Numbered from the stretch's first letter, positions 54,205-63,334 are shown. The stretch is DNA of 64,000 bases from 1-14-2-50-31-20 sp965370315 (GCA_965370315.1 CBDUTO010000002.1:21933-85932); one strand, 5' to 3'. Notes: a model not told the origin generated them from the sequence alone. Numbers and translations: made by a program.

Positions 54205-55520
54205 TATGTATTAACAACTAAAATATTTTTTAACGAAGAGATAGCGTAAAGTGGCAAATTTATAAAATCCTCTGAAAGGATAAAATTTCTTTGTGAGGTT
54301 CTTACAATAAGTTTTGGTTTATACTTATTAGCATAACTTCTTAAACTTTTTATGTTTCTACTTAAACCACTTTTTACTTCTATTGGGATAATATCACTAT
54401 CGTTTTGTATAATAAAATCAACTTCGGCATCGCTCTTAGAACTCCAATAGAACAGCTCTTTTTCTCCACCAATAGTAAGTTGATTTGCAACATAATTTTC
54501 GATAAAAGCACCATTGTATTCAGAAAAAAGCTCAGTTCCTTTAACTATTATATTTGATGATAAATTTAACATTGCTGCAAGTAAGCCAGTATCAAAGAGA
54601 TAAATTTTAAACGCATTGTTATCTGCATAGCCAGATAAAGGTAGCTTGGGGGTGCTGATGTTATTTACCAAATATATCAATCCAGCTTTTCTTAACCATT
54701 CAATAGTAGAATTAAATGTTGAGGAACGTGCCCTTTTGCGAACGTCGCTATACTTAAACTTTTTATTCTCTTTGGCCAACTGATACGGTATTGAATTCCA
54801 TACTTCAGATGTTTTAATTGCTTGAGTTTTGTCGGTATATTTTGAGAAATCTCTCATGTATGATTCTAATATTTCATTTTGTATTTCTCTTGCTAATACA
54901 ATGTCTTTATTCTCTCTGTAGCTTTGTAGCACTTCTGGCATTCCACCAAGAAAAAGATATTTTTTAAGATGCACAATTAAATTGTTGTGTATTAGTTCTG
55001 GTAGAGGTTCAATTTTTTTAAGGTTTTGTATTTTTTTATTAATAAGCTCTTCATCAAATGCTCTTAAATATTCAGAGAAGCTCATAGGATAGAGTGTAAT
55101 AAAATTGACCTTGCCAACAGGAAAACTTCTCTCTTTACCAACGCTAACACCTAGTAAAGAGCCAGCGGCTATGATATGATACTCAGGTGCTTGTTCGTTA
55201 AAATACTTTAAGGATGTAATTGCTTCTTCTACTTCTTGAATTTCATCAAAAAATAAAAGTGTATTTTGCGAATCAATCTTCTTTCCAATATAAAGTTCTA
55301 TATTTTCAATAATTGCTTTTGCAGATAAACTTCCTTGAAACAAAGTTTTTAGATCAGGTTCTTGTTCAAAGTTTAATGATACAAATTGAGAGTACTCATT
55401 TTTACCAAATTGGTTCACTAAATATGTTTTTCCTACTTGCCTTGCACCTTGCAATAGAAGTGGCTTTCTTTTTTTTTTATTTTGCCAGTTTTTTAATTGT
55501 ATGTATAAATCTCTTTTCAT
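54204..55520 (-). CDS. AAA ATPase with DUF4143 C-terminal PD-(D/E)xK-like domain
   Basis: A 438-residue protein of the AAA_14/DUF4143 type. Walker A is GARQVGKT (25-32) and Walker B is LLFFDEIQE (88-96, D92-E93), followed by the AAGSLLGVS sensor segment and a winged-helix-like region (about 200-290). The C-terminal DUF4143 domain has a PD-(D/E)xK-like core, E366/D368 in DAEVDF and E381-x-K383 in PIEVKSG, so it might cut nucleic acid. Such ATPases are widespread and mostly uncharacterised. It is the first gene of a two-gene unit with the NACHT protein (one-base overlap), which is an uncommon partner. The alternative is an unrelated housekeeping ATPase that happens to adjoin it. Confidence 0.88.
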   Translation of the reverse strand: MKRDLYIQLKNWQNKKKRKPLLLQGARQVGKTYLVNQFGKNEYSQFVSLNFEQEPDLKTLFQGSLSAKAIIENIELYIGKKIDSQNTLLFFDEIQEVEEAITSLKYFNEQAPEYHIIAAGSLLGVSVGKERSFPVGKVNFITLYPMSFSEYLRAFDEELINKKIQNLKKIEPLPELIHNNLIVHLKKYLFLGGMPEVLQSYRENKDIVLAREIQNEILESYMRDFSKYTDKTQAIKTSEVWNSIPYQLAKENKKFKYSDVRKRARSSTFNSTIEWLRKAGLIYLVNNISTPKLPLSGYADNNAFKIYLFDTGLLAAMLNLSSNIIVKGTELFSEYNGAFIENYVANQLTIGGEKELFYWSSKSDAEVDFIIQNDSDIIPIEVKSGLSRNIKSLRSYANKYKPKLIVRTSQRNFILSEDFINLPLYAISSLKNILVVNT

Positions 55521-55745
55521 TACTTCCTCATATCTCCAGAAAAGTGTTGGTAATATAAGAATTTATCTCCTATAAAGTGTAATAATGATTATATTCATCT
55601 CCCAAAAAATGTTATCTGATAGAGAATGGAGTATAATTTAAACTCAATGAAATTTCGCAACTATACTTCGAGAAAAAAAATATATTCAACATAATTATTT
55701 TCTATTACAACACTTTTAATTACTTGCTTTTTAATTGCTTTGGCT

Positions 55746-56945
55746 CTATATAATTCCCAACTCCTTTCCAGCTTTTGTAAATTTTTCAATTGCAAAATCG
55801 ATGTGTTCATCAGTATGTGCAGCACTAATTTGAACTCTAATTCTAGACTTTCCTTTAGGTACTACTGGGAAGTAAAATCCAATTACGTAAATACCTTCTT
55901 CAAGCAATTTATTAGCAAACTGTTGAGAAAGTCGTGCATCATTCTCTAAATGACCTAACATAATTGGTACTATTGGATGTTCGCCTTCTACAATTGTAAA
56001 GCCAGCTTCTGTCATCCCCTTTCTAAATTTCTGTGTGCTTTTCATTACTCTGTCGCGAAGTTCGGATGAAGATTGAAGCATATCTAAAACTTCAAGTGTT
56101 GCACCAGCAATTGCAGGGGCAAGTGAATTTGAAAAAAGATACGGACGAGCACGTTGGCGAAGCATATCAACAACCTCTTTCTTTCCAGAGATACATCCAC
56201 CAGAAGCACCGCCGAGAGCTTTGCCAAATGTTGTGCTAATTATATCAACACGTCCAACTGCATTAGAATATTCATAACTTCCCTTTCCAGATTTTCCTAA
56301 AAATCCAGTTGCGTGGGAATCGTCAACCATAACCATAGCACCATATTTATCAGCAAGGTCGCATATTTTATCTACTTGTGCAATAATTCCATCCATAGAA
56401 AAGACACCATCTGTAACTACTAAAACCGTATTACAATTTGATGCTGCTTTAAGTTGTACTTCTAAATCTTCCATGTTATTGTTTTTGTATCGGAAGCGTT
56501 GAGCTTTACAAAGACGAACACCATCAATAATTGAGGCGTGGTTAAGTTCATCTGAAATTATTGCATCATCTGGGCCTAGTAATGGTTCAAAGACTGCTCC
56601 GTTAGCATCGAATGCTGAAGAGAAAAGGATAGTATCTTCCGTTCCAAGAAATTCGGAAAGTTTTGCTTCAAGTTGTTTATGTAAATCTTGTGTTCCACAA
56701 ATAAAGCGAACAGATGATAACCCAAATCCCCATTCGTCCATTGCTTTTTTTGCAGCTTCAATTAATCTGGAATTATTTGATAATCCCAAATAATTATTTG
56801 CACAGAAATTTAATACACTTCCACCACCTTTGGTTTTAATTTCTACTCCTTGTGCAGTGGTAATAATTCTTTCGCTTTTATATAATCCAGCTTTTTCAAT
56901 TTCGTCTAATTCAGTTGCATATCTTTCTTTCTGTTGGTTGAACAT
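55746..56945 (-). CDS. kbl: Glycine C-acetyltransferase (2-amino-3-ketobutyrate CoA ligase)
   Basis: A 399-residue PLP enzyme that splits 2-amino-3-oxobutyrate with CoA into glycine and acetyl-CoA, the second step of threonine breakdown. The PLP lysine is K242 in STTFGKALGGASGG; H136 (NHASI) and D208 (DDSHATG) contact the cofactor. Length and the Kbl-like start are as expected. GGAG lies eight bases before the ATG. It follows tdh on the same strand with a 199-base gap that holds a MITE-like element, so the two may be separated transcriptionally. Confidence 0.95.
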   Translation of the reverse strand: MFNQQKERYATELDEIEKAGLYKSERIITTAQGVEIKTKGGGSVLNFCANNYLGLSNNSRLIEAAKKAMDEWGFGLSSVRFICGTQDLHKQLEAKLSEFLGTEDTILFSSAFDANGAVFEPLLGPDDAIISDELNHASIIDGVRLCKAQRFRYKNNNMEDLEVQLKAASNCNTVLVVTDGVFSMDGIIAQVDKICDLADKYGAMVMVDDSHATGFLGKSGKGSYEYSNAVGRVDIISTTFGKALGGASGGCISGKKEVVDMLRQRARPYLFSNSLAPAIAGATLEVLDMLQSSSELRDRVMKSTQKFRKGMTEAGFTIVEGEHPIVPIMLGHLENDARLSQQFANKLLEEGIYVIGFYFPVVPKGKSRIRVQISAAHTDEHIDFAIEKFTKAGKELGII

Positions 56946-56993
56946 TTTTATACTCCAATTTAATTTTTCTAAAACAGATTCAAAATAATTCTA

Positions 56994-57069
56994 TGTCATT
57001 CTAGAATGCTACTATCGGGAATCCCTTGCTTTTGTTGAAGACTCCCACTTAAAACTTGCGGGATTGACA
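56994..57069. repeat. MITE-like element between tdh and kbl
   Basis: A 76-base unit that begins TGTCATTC (56994-57001) and ends with GGGATTGACA (57060-57069). Left half: TGTCATTC with GGGAATC at 57017-57023; right half reversed: TGTCAATCCCGC with GTGGGAGTC. Both ends match the ends of the GIY-YIG element at 43319-43694, but there is no coding part. It is probably a miniature derivative inserted in the tdh-kbl spacer. Confidence 0.55.
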
Positions 57070-57144
57070 AGTTATTTCAAATTTTCTGTGCCAATCATGT
57101 AAGACGTTGCAGCACAAAGCCTCTTTGAATTGTGTTAAATAATT

Positions 57145-58176
57145 CTATTTGTCAGACCAATCTAAAATCACTTTACTTGCTTCCCCACTCTCCATTGCAT
57201 CAAATCCTTTTTGGAAATCTGTATAGTGAAAACGGTGTGTTATTACATGCGACAACTCCAATCCACTATATAACATTTGCTCCATTTTATACCATGTTTC
57301 ATACATCTTTCTTCCATAGATTCCTTTGAGTTCGAGTCCTTTGAAAATTACTTTATCCCAATGAATTTGTGTGTCGTTTGGTAAAATTCCAAGTAGTGCA
57401 ATTTTTCCACCGTTATACATCTCTTCAATCATAAGATTTAGTGCGGATGGAGCACCCGACATTTCGAGACCAACATCGAAGCCGTGAAAAATATCTTCTT
57501 CGTCTCTAATTTTTTTTATATCCTCTTTTAATGGATTAAAAACTTTTGTTGCACCCATTTTTTTTGCGAGTTCTAATTTGTCGTCATTAACATCAGAAAC
57601 TACAACGTGCCTTGCACCCGCATGTTTACAGACTGCAATGGCCATAATTCCTATTGGACCAGCACCAGTAATTAGAACATCTTCGCCAAGTAGAGGAAAA
57701 GAGAGTGCGGTATGAGTAGCGTTTCCAAATGGATCCATAAGTGCACCCATATCATCTGAGATTCTGTCATTCAATTTAAGTGCATTAGAAGCAGGTATTT
57801 TTAGATACTCGGCAAAAGCACCATCTATGTTTACGCCTATACCCACAGTATTTTCGCAAACGTGCGACATGCCTCTGCGGCAGTTTCTGCATTTCCCGCA
57901 GATCAAATGCCCTTCTCCAACAATTCTATCCCCTATTTCAAACGAGTTAACATTCTTTCCCTTTTCTGCAACAACTCCAACATACTCATGCCCAATAACC
58001 ATAGGCGTTTTTATAGTATTTTTGCTCCATTCATCCCACTTATAAATATGGAAATCAGTTCCACAAATTGCTGTTTTTTTAATTTTAATTAATAAATCTT
58101 TCTCTCCATAGTTAGGTTTTTCAACCTCATCGAGCCAAAGACCTTTTTCTGGAAATTTCTTTACCAAAGCTTTCAT
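57145..58176 (-). CDS. tdh: L-threonine 3-dehydrogenase
   Basis: A 343-residue zinc- and NAD-dependent dehydrogenase that oxidises threonine to 2-amino-3-oxobutyrate, the substrate of Kbl. I chose the ATG at 58176 because GGAAGG lies just upstream and the length then equals the family (an ATG at 58257 would add 27 residues). The catalytic zinc site has C38, H63 and E64; the structural zinc site has C93, C96, C99 and C107. The NAD-binding motif is ITGAGPIGIMA. It is the first gene of the threonine-degradation pair with kbl downstream. Confidence 0.95.
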   Translation of the reverse strand: MKALVKKFPEKGLWLDEVEKPNYGEKDLLIKIKKTAICGTDFHIYKWDEWSKNTIKTPMVIGHEYVGVVAEKGKNVNSFEIGDRIVGEGHLICGKCRNCRRGMSHVCENTVGIGVNIDGAFAEYLKIPASNALKLNDRISDDMGALMDPFGNATHTALSFPLLGEDVLITGAGPIGIMAIAVCKHAGARHVVVSDVNDDKLELAKKMGATKVFNPLKEDIKKIRDEEDIFHGFDVGLEMSGAPSALNLMIEEMYNGGKIALLGILPNDTQIHWDKVIFKGLELKGIYGRKMYETWYKMEQMLYSGLELSHVITHRFHYTDFQKGFDAMESGEASKVILDWSDK

Positions 58177-58375
58177 TATATGCCTTCCGTTTTCAAGTTT
58201 TATAAATTTAATTTTCACTTTCGGTTTCAACTTCGCCAAATTATTTGAAACAAGCAATATGTTAAATTGTTGTTATTTTGTAAAACTTTAGAAGATGTAA
58301 CATCTGTTTTTTAAAATTGTATTTCTTATTTTTGCAAATGAAAAATGAAACGGCAAATGAAAAATGGGACAATAA

Positions 58376-59392
58376 ATGAAAAACATTTCATCAATAATTT
58401 TAATTGTATTTATGGCTATTAGCTCATACCTCACAGCACAAACTGATACTCTAATTACGACAAATGGAGAGACCATTACTGGAGAAATAAAACAAATGGA
58501 TCGTGGAGTTCTAACAATTGAAACAGACTATAGCGATAGTGATTTTAAAATTGAGTGGGAAAAAATTTCAACTATACATAGTAGGAATACATTTATTATC
58601 TCAATAACTGATGGAGCTCGTTTAGTAGGTGAACTCTATGGGAACAATGATGCATTTAAAATAGAGACACAAGATGCAATTTATGTTAAGGATGCTAGAA
58701 GCATAGTAGCAATTGAACCCCTTAATGATACCTTTCTTGGAAGGTTGTCAGCCTCCTTTGGCGTTGGTCTAAATCTTACAAAAGACAGTAACCTTCGTCA
58801 ATTTAATATGAGAAGTAGCTTGGGATACTTTGCTCAAAACTGGAAAGCTGATGCCTCCTTTGATGTTGTATATAGTGAGCAAGATAGTGTTGCGCAAACT
58901 AAACGTATAAATGGAAATGTTTCTTATAATTATTTTCTTGGATATGATTGGTTTATATCTGTTGCTGCTGACTTTTTACAGAGTGATGAGCAAAAATTAA
59001 AGCTTCGTTCCACACCAAAAATTGGATTTGGTAATTATATAATTCATACCAATTCAGTTTATTTATCAATAGGTGGTGGGGTTTCAGGAAACTTTGAGCA
59101 ATCTACGGATCAAACACAGGAAGACAGAAATAGTTCTGAACTATATTTTAGTGCCGAATTAAATATGTTTGATTTTGGCGATTTGAGTTTGCTTGCAAAT
59201 ACTATGGCTTATAAAAATCTTAATGAAGGAGATAGAGTTAGAAATGACTTTAAGGCAGATTTGAAGTATGACTTGCTTGGTAGTGATTTTTATATAAAGC
59301 TTGGTTACTCACTTAACTATGATAGCCAACCTATTGAAGGAGCTGAAACAACCGATTATGTAATACAAACAACATTTGGTTGGGATTTATAA
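58376..59392 (+). CDS. DUF481-family outer-membrane protein
   Basis: A 338-residue exported protein with a signal peptide (about 1-21, ending LTAQ). The first 120 residues contain short beta segments (TDTLITTNGETITGEIKQMD; GARLVGELYG); the C-terminal 215 or so form amphipathic strands of a DUF481 barrel (SASFGVGLNLTKDSNLRQFN; FDVVYSEQDSV) and end with the aromatic-rich WDL. Relatives such as YdiY are salt-induced outer-membrane proteins without a known transport function. The region just upstream contains a 14-base direct repeat (58334-58347 and 58353-58366). It is followed after 30 bases by the DUF819 gene in the same direction. Confidence 0.87.
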   Translation: MKNISSIILIVFMAISSYLTAQTDTLITTNGETITGEIKQMDRGVLTIETDYSDSDFKIEWEKISTIHSRNTFIISITDGARLVGELYGNNDAFKIETQDAIYVKDARSIVAIEPLNDTFLGRLSASFGVGLNLTKDSNLRQFNMRSSLGYFAQNWKADASFDVVYSEQDSVAQTKRINGNVSYNYFLGYDWFISVAADFLQSDEQKLKLRSTPKIGFGNYIIHTNSVYLSIGGGVSGNFEQSTDQTQEDRNSSELYFSAELNMFDFGDLSLLANTMAYKNLNEGDRVRNDFKADLKYDLLGSDFYIKLGYSLNYDSQPIEGAETTDYVIQTTFGWDL

Positions 59393-59422
59393 TAACAATT
59401 AAAATATATAGAAAGATAGAAT

Positions 59423-60574
59423 ATGGAAAATACTTTAATAGGAACAGAGCAACATTGGATACTATGGGCGATACTAATTTCAGTTGCAGCATTTAGTCTT
59501 TGGGCGGAAACAACAAAAATCGGCTCCCGACTCTCTGCTGTTGTAATAGCAATTCTTGGTACTTTTTTATTATCCAATTTATCTATAATTCCAAGTGCGG
59601 CTCCTTCGTATGATATTGTTTGGTCATACCTAGTTCCACTGGCAATTCCCTTGTTACTTTTCAAAGCTGATTTGAGAAAAATAATTAAAGAAGCTGGTCC
59701 TACTCTCTTGGCATTTTTCATTGGCGGAATGGGTTCAGTTATAGGGACAATTGTTGCATTCTTTGTTGTTCCACTTGGTGAAAACGGATGGAAGCTTGCT
59801 GCAATATTTTCATCTACATATATAGGTGGCTCTATGAATTATGTGGCAGCCGCAGAAGCTGTGGAATTAAAATCGGGCGATTTACTTGCGGCTGGAATTG
59901 CTGCTGATAATCTTGTTATGGCTGCTTACTTTTTACTTCTCTTTGCAATTCCATCAATTAAATTTTTAAAGAATCGCTTTCCTAATAGGCATCAGATTGA
60001 AGCAGATAAAGATGTTGAAAATCTTTCGGAAGAAATTTCAGCAAAGTCTACTATAACTCTGCTAAATTTTTCTAAAGCGTTAGCAATCTCTACGTCAATA
60101 TGTGCAACTGGATATTTACTTGCTGATCTTACTGGTATTGGTGGTACAAGCATTTTAATAATTACAGCAATTGTTGTATCGCTTGCAACCATCTTTCCAA
60201 AACAGATTGGAAGCATAGAGGGAGCAGATTTAATTGGAACATTTTTGATGCAAATTTTCTTTGCTGCTATTGGAGCGAGCGCAAATATTTTTGTTGTTCT
60301 AAAATATGGACCAATTCTTTTTGTTTTTGCTGGACTCATTTTAACAATCCACATTCTATTTCTACTTGGTGTCGGAAAGTTATTCAAACTAGATTTAGCT
60401 GAAATAGTGATTGCATCTAACGCCAATATGGGCGGACCAACCACTGCAGCTGCTATGGCTGTAGCTCGCAATTGGAGAAGCCTTGTAATACCAGCAATTC
60501 TTGTTGGAACTCTTGGTTACGCTGTTGCAACATTCTTAGGTGTAGCTTTGGGATATTGGTTGAAGACTTTTTAA
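59423..60574 (+). CDS. DUF819-family integral membrane protein
   Basis: A 383-residue inner-membrane protein with about ten membrane helices. The opening WILWAILISVAAFSLWAETT and the later segments LVPLAIPLLLFKADLRKI and GGSMNYVAAAEA match the DUF819 family (YjcL-like), and the conserved ASNANMGGPTTAAAMAVAR is present near residue 332-350. Members look like transporters with two inverted halves, similar to dicarboxylate or sodium-dependent carriers, but no substrate is proven. It probably forms an operon with the DUF481 gene upstream (30-base gap). Confidence 0.88.
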   Translation: MENTLIGTEQHWILWAILISVAAFSLWAETTKIGSRLSAVVIAILGTFLLSNLSIIPSAAPSYDIVWSYLVPLAIPLLLFKADLRKIIKEAGPTLLAFFIGGMGSVIGTIVAFFVVPLGENGWKLAAIFSSTYIGGSMNYVAAAEAVELKSGDLLAAGIAADNLVMAAYFLLLFAIPSIKFLKNRFPNRHQIEADKDVENLSEEISAKSTITLLNFSKALAISTSICATGYLLADLTGIGGTSILIITAIVVSLATIFPKQIGSIEGADLIGTFLMQIFFAAIGASANIFVVLKYGPILFVFAGLILTIHILFLLGVGKLFKLDLAEIVIASNANMGGPTTAAAMAVARNWRSLVIPAILVGTLGYAVATFLGVALGYWLKTF

Positions 60575-60670
60575 ATTTGGAAATTAAAAGCATATGAGTT
60601 TTAAACACGGAGGCAAGATTTTATTTTGATGTGATGGGAAAATATTTTCATAAATTGAGGCGTTGAAAAA

Positions 60671-61331
60671 TGACCACGTTAGTGGTCAAATGTTTGTAGA
60701 AAAGAAAATCTATTAAACCGAACCACGTAGTGGTTCTATGTAAATATTGAGGAGGGAATGTGGCAAATACATTTCATCAATTATATATACAAATTGTATT
60801 TTCAGTAAAAAAGCGTGAGTCATTAATTCCAAAAAAGCATAAAGTGAATATTCACAAATATATTACAGGTATTGTAAAAAACAATAAGTGTAAAATGATT
60901 GCAATTAATTCTGTTGAAGATCATATTCATATATTTGTTGGAATTCACCCAACAATTTCAGTATCAAATTTAGTTAAAGATATTAAAGTTTCATCAACAG
61001 AATTTATTAAAGATAAAAGATGGAATAAGATTAAATTCAATTGGCAAGATGGATATGGAGCATTTTCATATAGCCGTTCACATATTGATAAAGTAGTAAA
61101 ATATATTAAAAATCAAGAAATACATCACCACAAAAAATCATTTGCTGAAGAATACAAAGAATTCATGGAAAAATTTGGTGTTGAATATGATAAAAAATAT
61201 TTATTAGATATTTGAATCTAAAAAAACAGATTAGAAGTTTGAAATAACTATTAAACAAAACATTGAACCACTAATGTGGTTCCTAATAATTATTTAATTT
61301 AATTCTACAAATATTTAACCACTCCGTGGTT
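60671..61331 (+). mobile_element. IS200/IS605-like unit with four flanking palindromes
   Basis: Two short palindromes lie on each side of a Y1-type transposase gene: TGACCACGTTAGTGGTCA (60671-60688) and GAACCACGTAGTGGTTC (60720-60736) upstream, GAACCACTAATGTGGTTC (61265-61282) and AACCACTCCGTGGTT (61317-61331) downstream. All share the ACCAC...GTGGT stem with variable loops. This fits either subterminal hairpins of an IS200-type element or REP sequences around a RAYT. The exact ends are not determined. Confidence 0.7.
60760..61215 (+). CDS. tnpA: IS200/IS605-family Y1 transposase (TnpA or RAYT type)
   Basis: A 151-residue HUH single-strand transposase. The HUH motif is H-I-H in EDHIHIFVGI, and the catalytic Tyr is probably in the helix VVKYIKNQEIHHHK near residue 122. 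The start MANTFHQLYIQIVFSVKKRE is typical. The start codon is GTG at 60760, with GGAGG five bases upstream; an ATG in another frame overlaps it. No TnpB gene is present. Length and motifs are intact, so the protein may be active. Flanking palindromes with ACCAC/GTGGT stems are its likely substrates. Confidence 0.92.
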   Translation: MANTFHQLYIQIVFSVKKRESLIPKKHKVNIHKYITGIVKNNKCKMIAINSVEDHIHIFVGIHPTISVSNLVKDIKVSSTEFIKDKRWNKIKFNWQDGYGAFSYSRSHIDKVVKYIKNQEIHHHKKSFAEEYKEFMEKFGVEYDKKYLLDI

Positions 61332-61507
61332 TTCTGCTTTTGCTACTATACGCTTTTACTATTTCCAGCATATCAAAATTAAATTTAGTCACCTCGAAGG
61401 TTGAGTTCGCCATTAAGTTAAATTTTATTATTTTAGCAACAACTTTATGAAATAGTAGAAAATGCGATACATAAATCGAAACCAAAACAATTAAGATATA
61501 AATAGCT

Positions 61508-61954
61508 ATGACAATTAAAATAAGAAGTGCCGTTGAAAATGATTATCCAAGCATTATTGAGTTATTCAAAGAATTTGCTGAATTTGAAAAGGTTCCTGAG
61601 AAGATGGTTAATTCAGTTGAGCAAATGCAGAGAGAAAAAGAATACTTTAACTGTTTTTTGGCGGTGAATGAGGATGACCAAATTCTAGGATATTCAACAT
61701 ATTTTTTCTCTTATCATACATGGATTGGAAAGTCATTGTATATGGACGACCTCTATGTTAAATCTGATTATAGAAATTATGGTATCGGTAAAAGACTGCT
61801 AGATTCAGTTATTGAATTTGCCAAAAAGGAAGAATGCAATAAAGTTAGGTGGCAAGTATCTAATTGGAATAAAAATGCAATAGAATTCTATAAGAGAATA
61901 GGAGCTGAAATAGGTGATGTTGAATTAAACTGTGATTTACAATTGCCGAAATAA
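61508..61954 (+). CDS. GNAT-family N-acetyltransferase (diamine acetyltransferase-like)
   Basis: A 148-residue acetyl-CoA-dependent acetyltransferase. The GNAT core is visible: IRSAVENDYPSIIELFKEFA at the start, the strand ILGYSTYFFSYHTWIGK, SLYMDDLYVKSDYRNYGIGK (motif A, acetyl-CoA binding Q/R-x-x-G-x-G/A variant) and RWQVSNWNKNAIEFYKRIGA (motif B). The order and the MDDLYVKSDYR segment are closest to spermidine/spermine-type acetyltransferases, but the substrate is not proven. It stands between the transposase unit and the RhuM cassette, and is followed at 62027 by a 65-base direct repeat. Confidence 0.88.
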   Translation: MTIKIRSAVENDYPSIIELFKEFAEFEKVPEKMVNSVEQMQREKEYFNCFLAVNEDDQILGYSTYFFSYHTWIGKSLYMDDLYVKSDYRNYGIGKRLLDSVIEFAKKEECNKVRWQVSNWNKNAIEFYKRIGAEIGDVELNCDLQLPK

Positions 61955-62026
61955 CTGCCAATAATAATGTATAAAAAACAATAGCCACCTTTTACGGACT
62001 ACACTTCTATAATTAAGCGCAGCGTA

Positions 62027-62091
62027 CATTAACATATCTTAATACATAATCTTTATTCTAAGTTGTTAATTCATACAAACTTAATTATTTT
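62027..62091. repeat. 65-base direct repeat, left copy
   Basis: This copy starts CATTAAC and ends TTAATTATTTT, and matches the right copy at 63463-63527 at 59 of 65 positions by hand alignment. Both keep the inner stem ATTAAC/GTTAAT. The two copies bracket the RhuM gene. Confidence 0.8.
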
Positions 62092-62218
62092 CGTGCTATA
62101 CTAATAATAAAGCATATAGCCCAGATGCGATATAAGAGAAATGGCAACGCTCTACCGAGAAATTCAATTATTTGACGAAGTTTGTAATCTGAAAGGATTA
62201 ATAATAGGATAAAGAAAT

Positions 62219-62323
62219 ATGGATGAAAAAAAACTAGCACACCAAGCAGAAAAACTTAAACAATTTAAAACCAACACTTCTCTGAAAATGCGTGACGATA
62301 ATATTAAGTTTAAAACTATATAA
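62219..62323 (+). CDS. Small ORF (34 aa) upstream of RhuM gene
   Basis: A Lys-rich 34-residue peptide starting MDEKKLAHQAEKLKQFKTNT. It ends nine bases before the RhuM start, and the AAGGG that could serve as ribosome site for RhuM overlaps its stop. It may be a coupled leader peptide or chance coding; no family is recognised. Confidence 0.3.
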   Translation: MDEKKLAHQAEKLKQFKTNTSLKMRDDNIKFKTI

Positions 62324-62332
62324 GGGCAACTA

Positions 62333-63334
62333 ATGGAAAATAAAGGTGAAATACTTTTATATAAAAATGATAAAGGTAATATAAAACTTGAAGTTAATAT
62401 TAAAGATGAAACTGTTTGGCTTACACAGGAACAAATGGCTTTATTGTTTGGCAAAGGCAGAAGCACAATAACAGAGCATATAATAAATGTATATAAAGAA
62501 GGCGAATTAGAGCAAAAACAAACATGTCGGAAATTCCGACAAGTTCGTCAAGAAGGATTAAGGAAAGTAGAAAGAGAAATTGAGTATTATAATCTTGATG
62601 TAATAATATCAGTAGGTTATAGAGTAAAATCACAGCAAGGAACAGAGTTTCGAATTTGGGCAACACAACGATTAAAAGAGTACATTATAAAAGGTTTTGC
62701 TTTAAACGACGATAGATTTAAAACCGGCAATTCAATGAATTATTTCAATGAATTGCAGGACCGAATTAGGGAAATACGCCTTTCGGAACGCTTCTTTTAT
62801 CAAAAAGTTAAAGATATTTATACAACAAGTATAGATTATAATCTCAAAGACGAAAAGACAATTGAGTTTTTTAAAATAGTTCAAAACAAATTACTTTGGG
62901 CAATAAGTGAACAAACTGCCGCAGAATTAGTATATCGCCGAATTGATGCAACACTTCCTTTGATGGGTATGAAATCCTTCGACAAAAATAATGCTGAAAA
63001 AATAAAAAAGTCAGATATTAGTATTGCTAAAAATTATCTAAATGAAAGCGAGATAAAATTACTTGGACTTTTGGTTGAGCAATATCTCGCATTTGCCGAA
63101 ACAATGGCACAACAGCAAACGCCAATGTATATGATGGACTGGATTGAGCAATTGGATGTTATTATTAAGATGAATAAAAGAGACCTTTTAACTCATGCCG
63201 GCAAAATTTCACATCAAAAAGCACTGGAAAAATCGGTGCAAGAATTTGAAAAGCATAAAGTTTCTCGAAAACAAATAGAAAAAAAAGAGAGTTTTAATGA
63301 ATTGGAACAAGATATAAAAAGGCTGAAAAAATGA
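62333..63334 (+). CDS. RhuM-family protein
   Basis: A 333-residue protein of the virulence RhuM family, found widely on genomic islands. The N-terminal part (about 1-105) is a winged-helix/Bro-N-like module with the motifs TVWLTQEQMALLFGKGRSTI and YYNLDVIISVGYRVKSQQGT; a long helical C-terminal half follows (KVKDIYTTSIDYNLKDEKTI; SEQTAAELVYRRIDATLPLM). Some RhuM genes lie in toxin-antitoxin or Fic-associated loci, but no toxin gene is seen next to this one. Full length for the family. It is bracketed by 65-base direct repeats, so it looks like a mobile cassette with its own entry and exit points. The biochemical role is not known. Confidence 0.88.
   Translation: MENKGEILLYKNDKGNIKLEVNIKDETVWLTQEQMALLFGKGRSTITEHIINVYKEGELEQKQTCRKFRQVRQEGLRKVEREIEYYNLDVIISVGYRVKSQQGTEFRIWATQRLKEYIIKGFALNDDRFKTGNSMNYFNELQDRIREIRLSERFFYQKVKDIYTTSIDYNLKDEKTIEFFKIVQNKLLWAISEQTAAELVYRRIDATLPLMGMKSFDKNNAEKIKKSDISIAKNYLNESEIKLLGLLVEQYLAFAETMAQQQTPMYMMDWIEQLDVIIKMNKRDLLTHAGKISHQKALEKSVQEFEKHKVSRKQIEKKESFNELEQDIKRLKK

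Larger units (their letters stand above)
61955..62332. other. 378-base region before RhuM gene
   Basis: It holds the first copy of a 65-base direct repeat (62027-62091) and a possible 34-residue ORF (62219-62323). Apart from these I see no gene; the RhuM promoter should lie between the repeat and the gene. Confidence 0.45.

Noticed and set aside
60000..60471. Minus-strand frame of 159 codons opposite the DUF819 gene
   Set aside because: The plus strand encodes a clear conserved membrane protein; the other frame is a shadow without family features.
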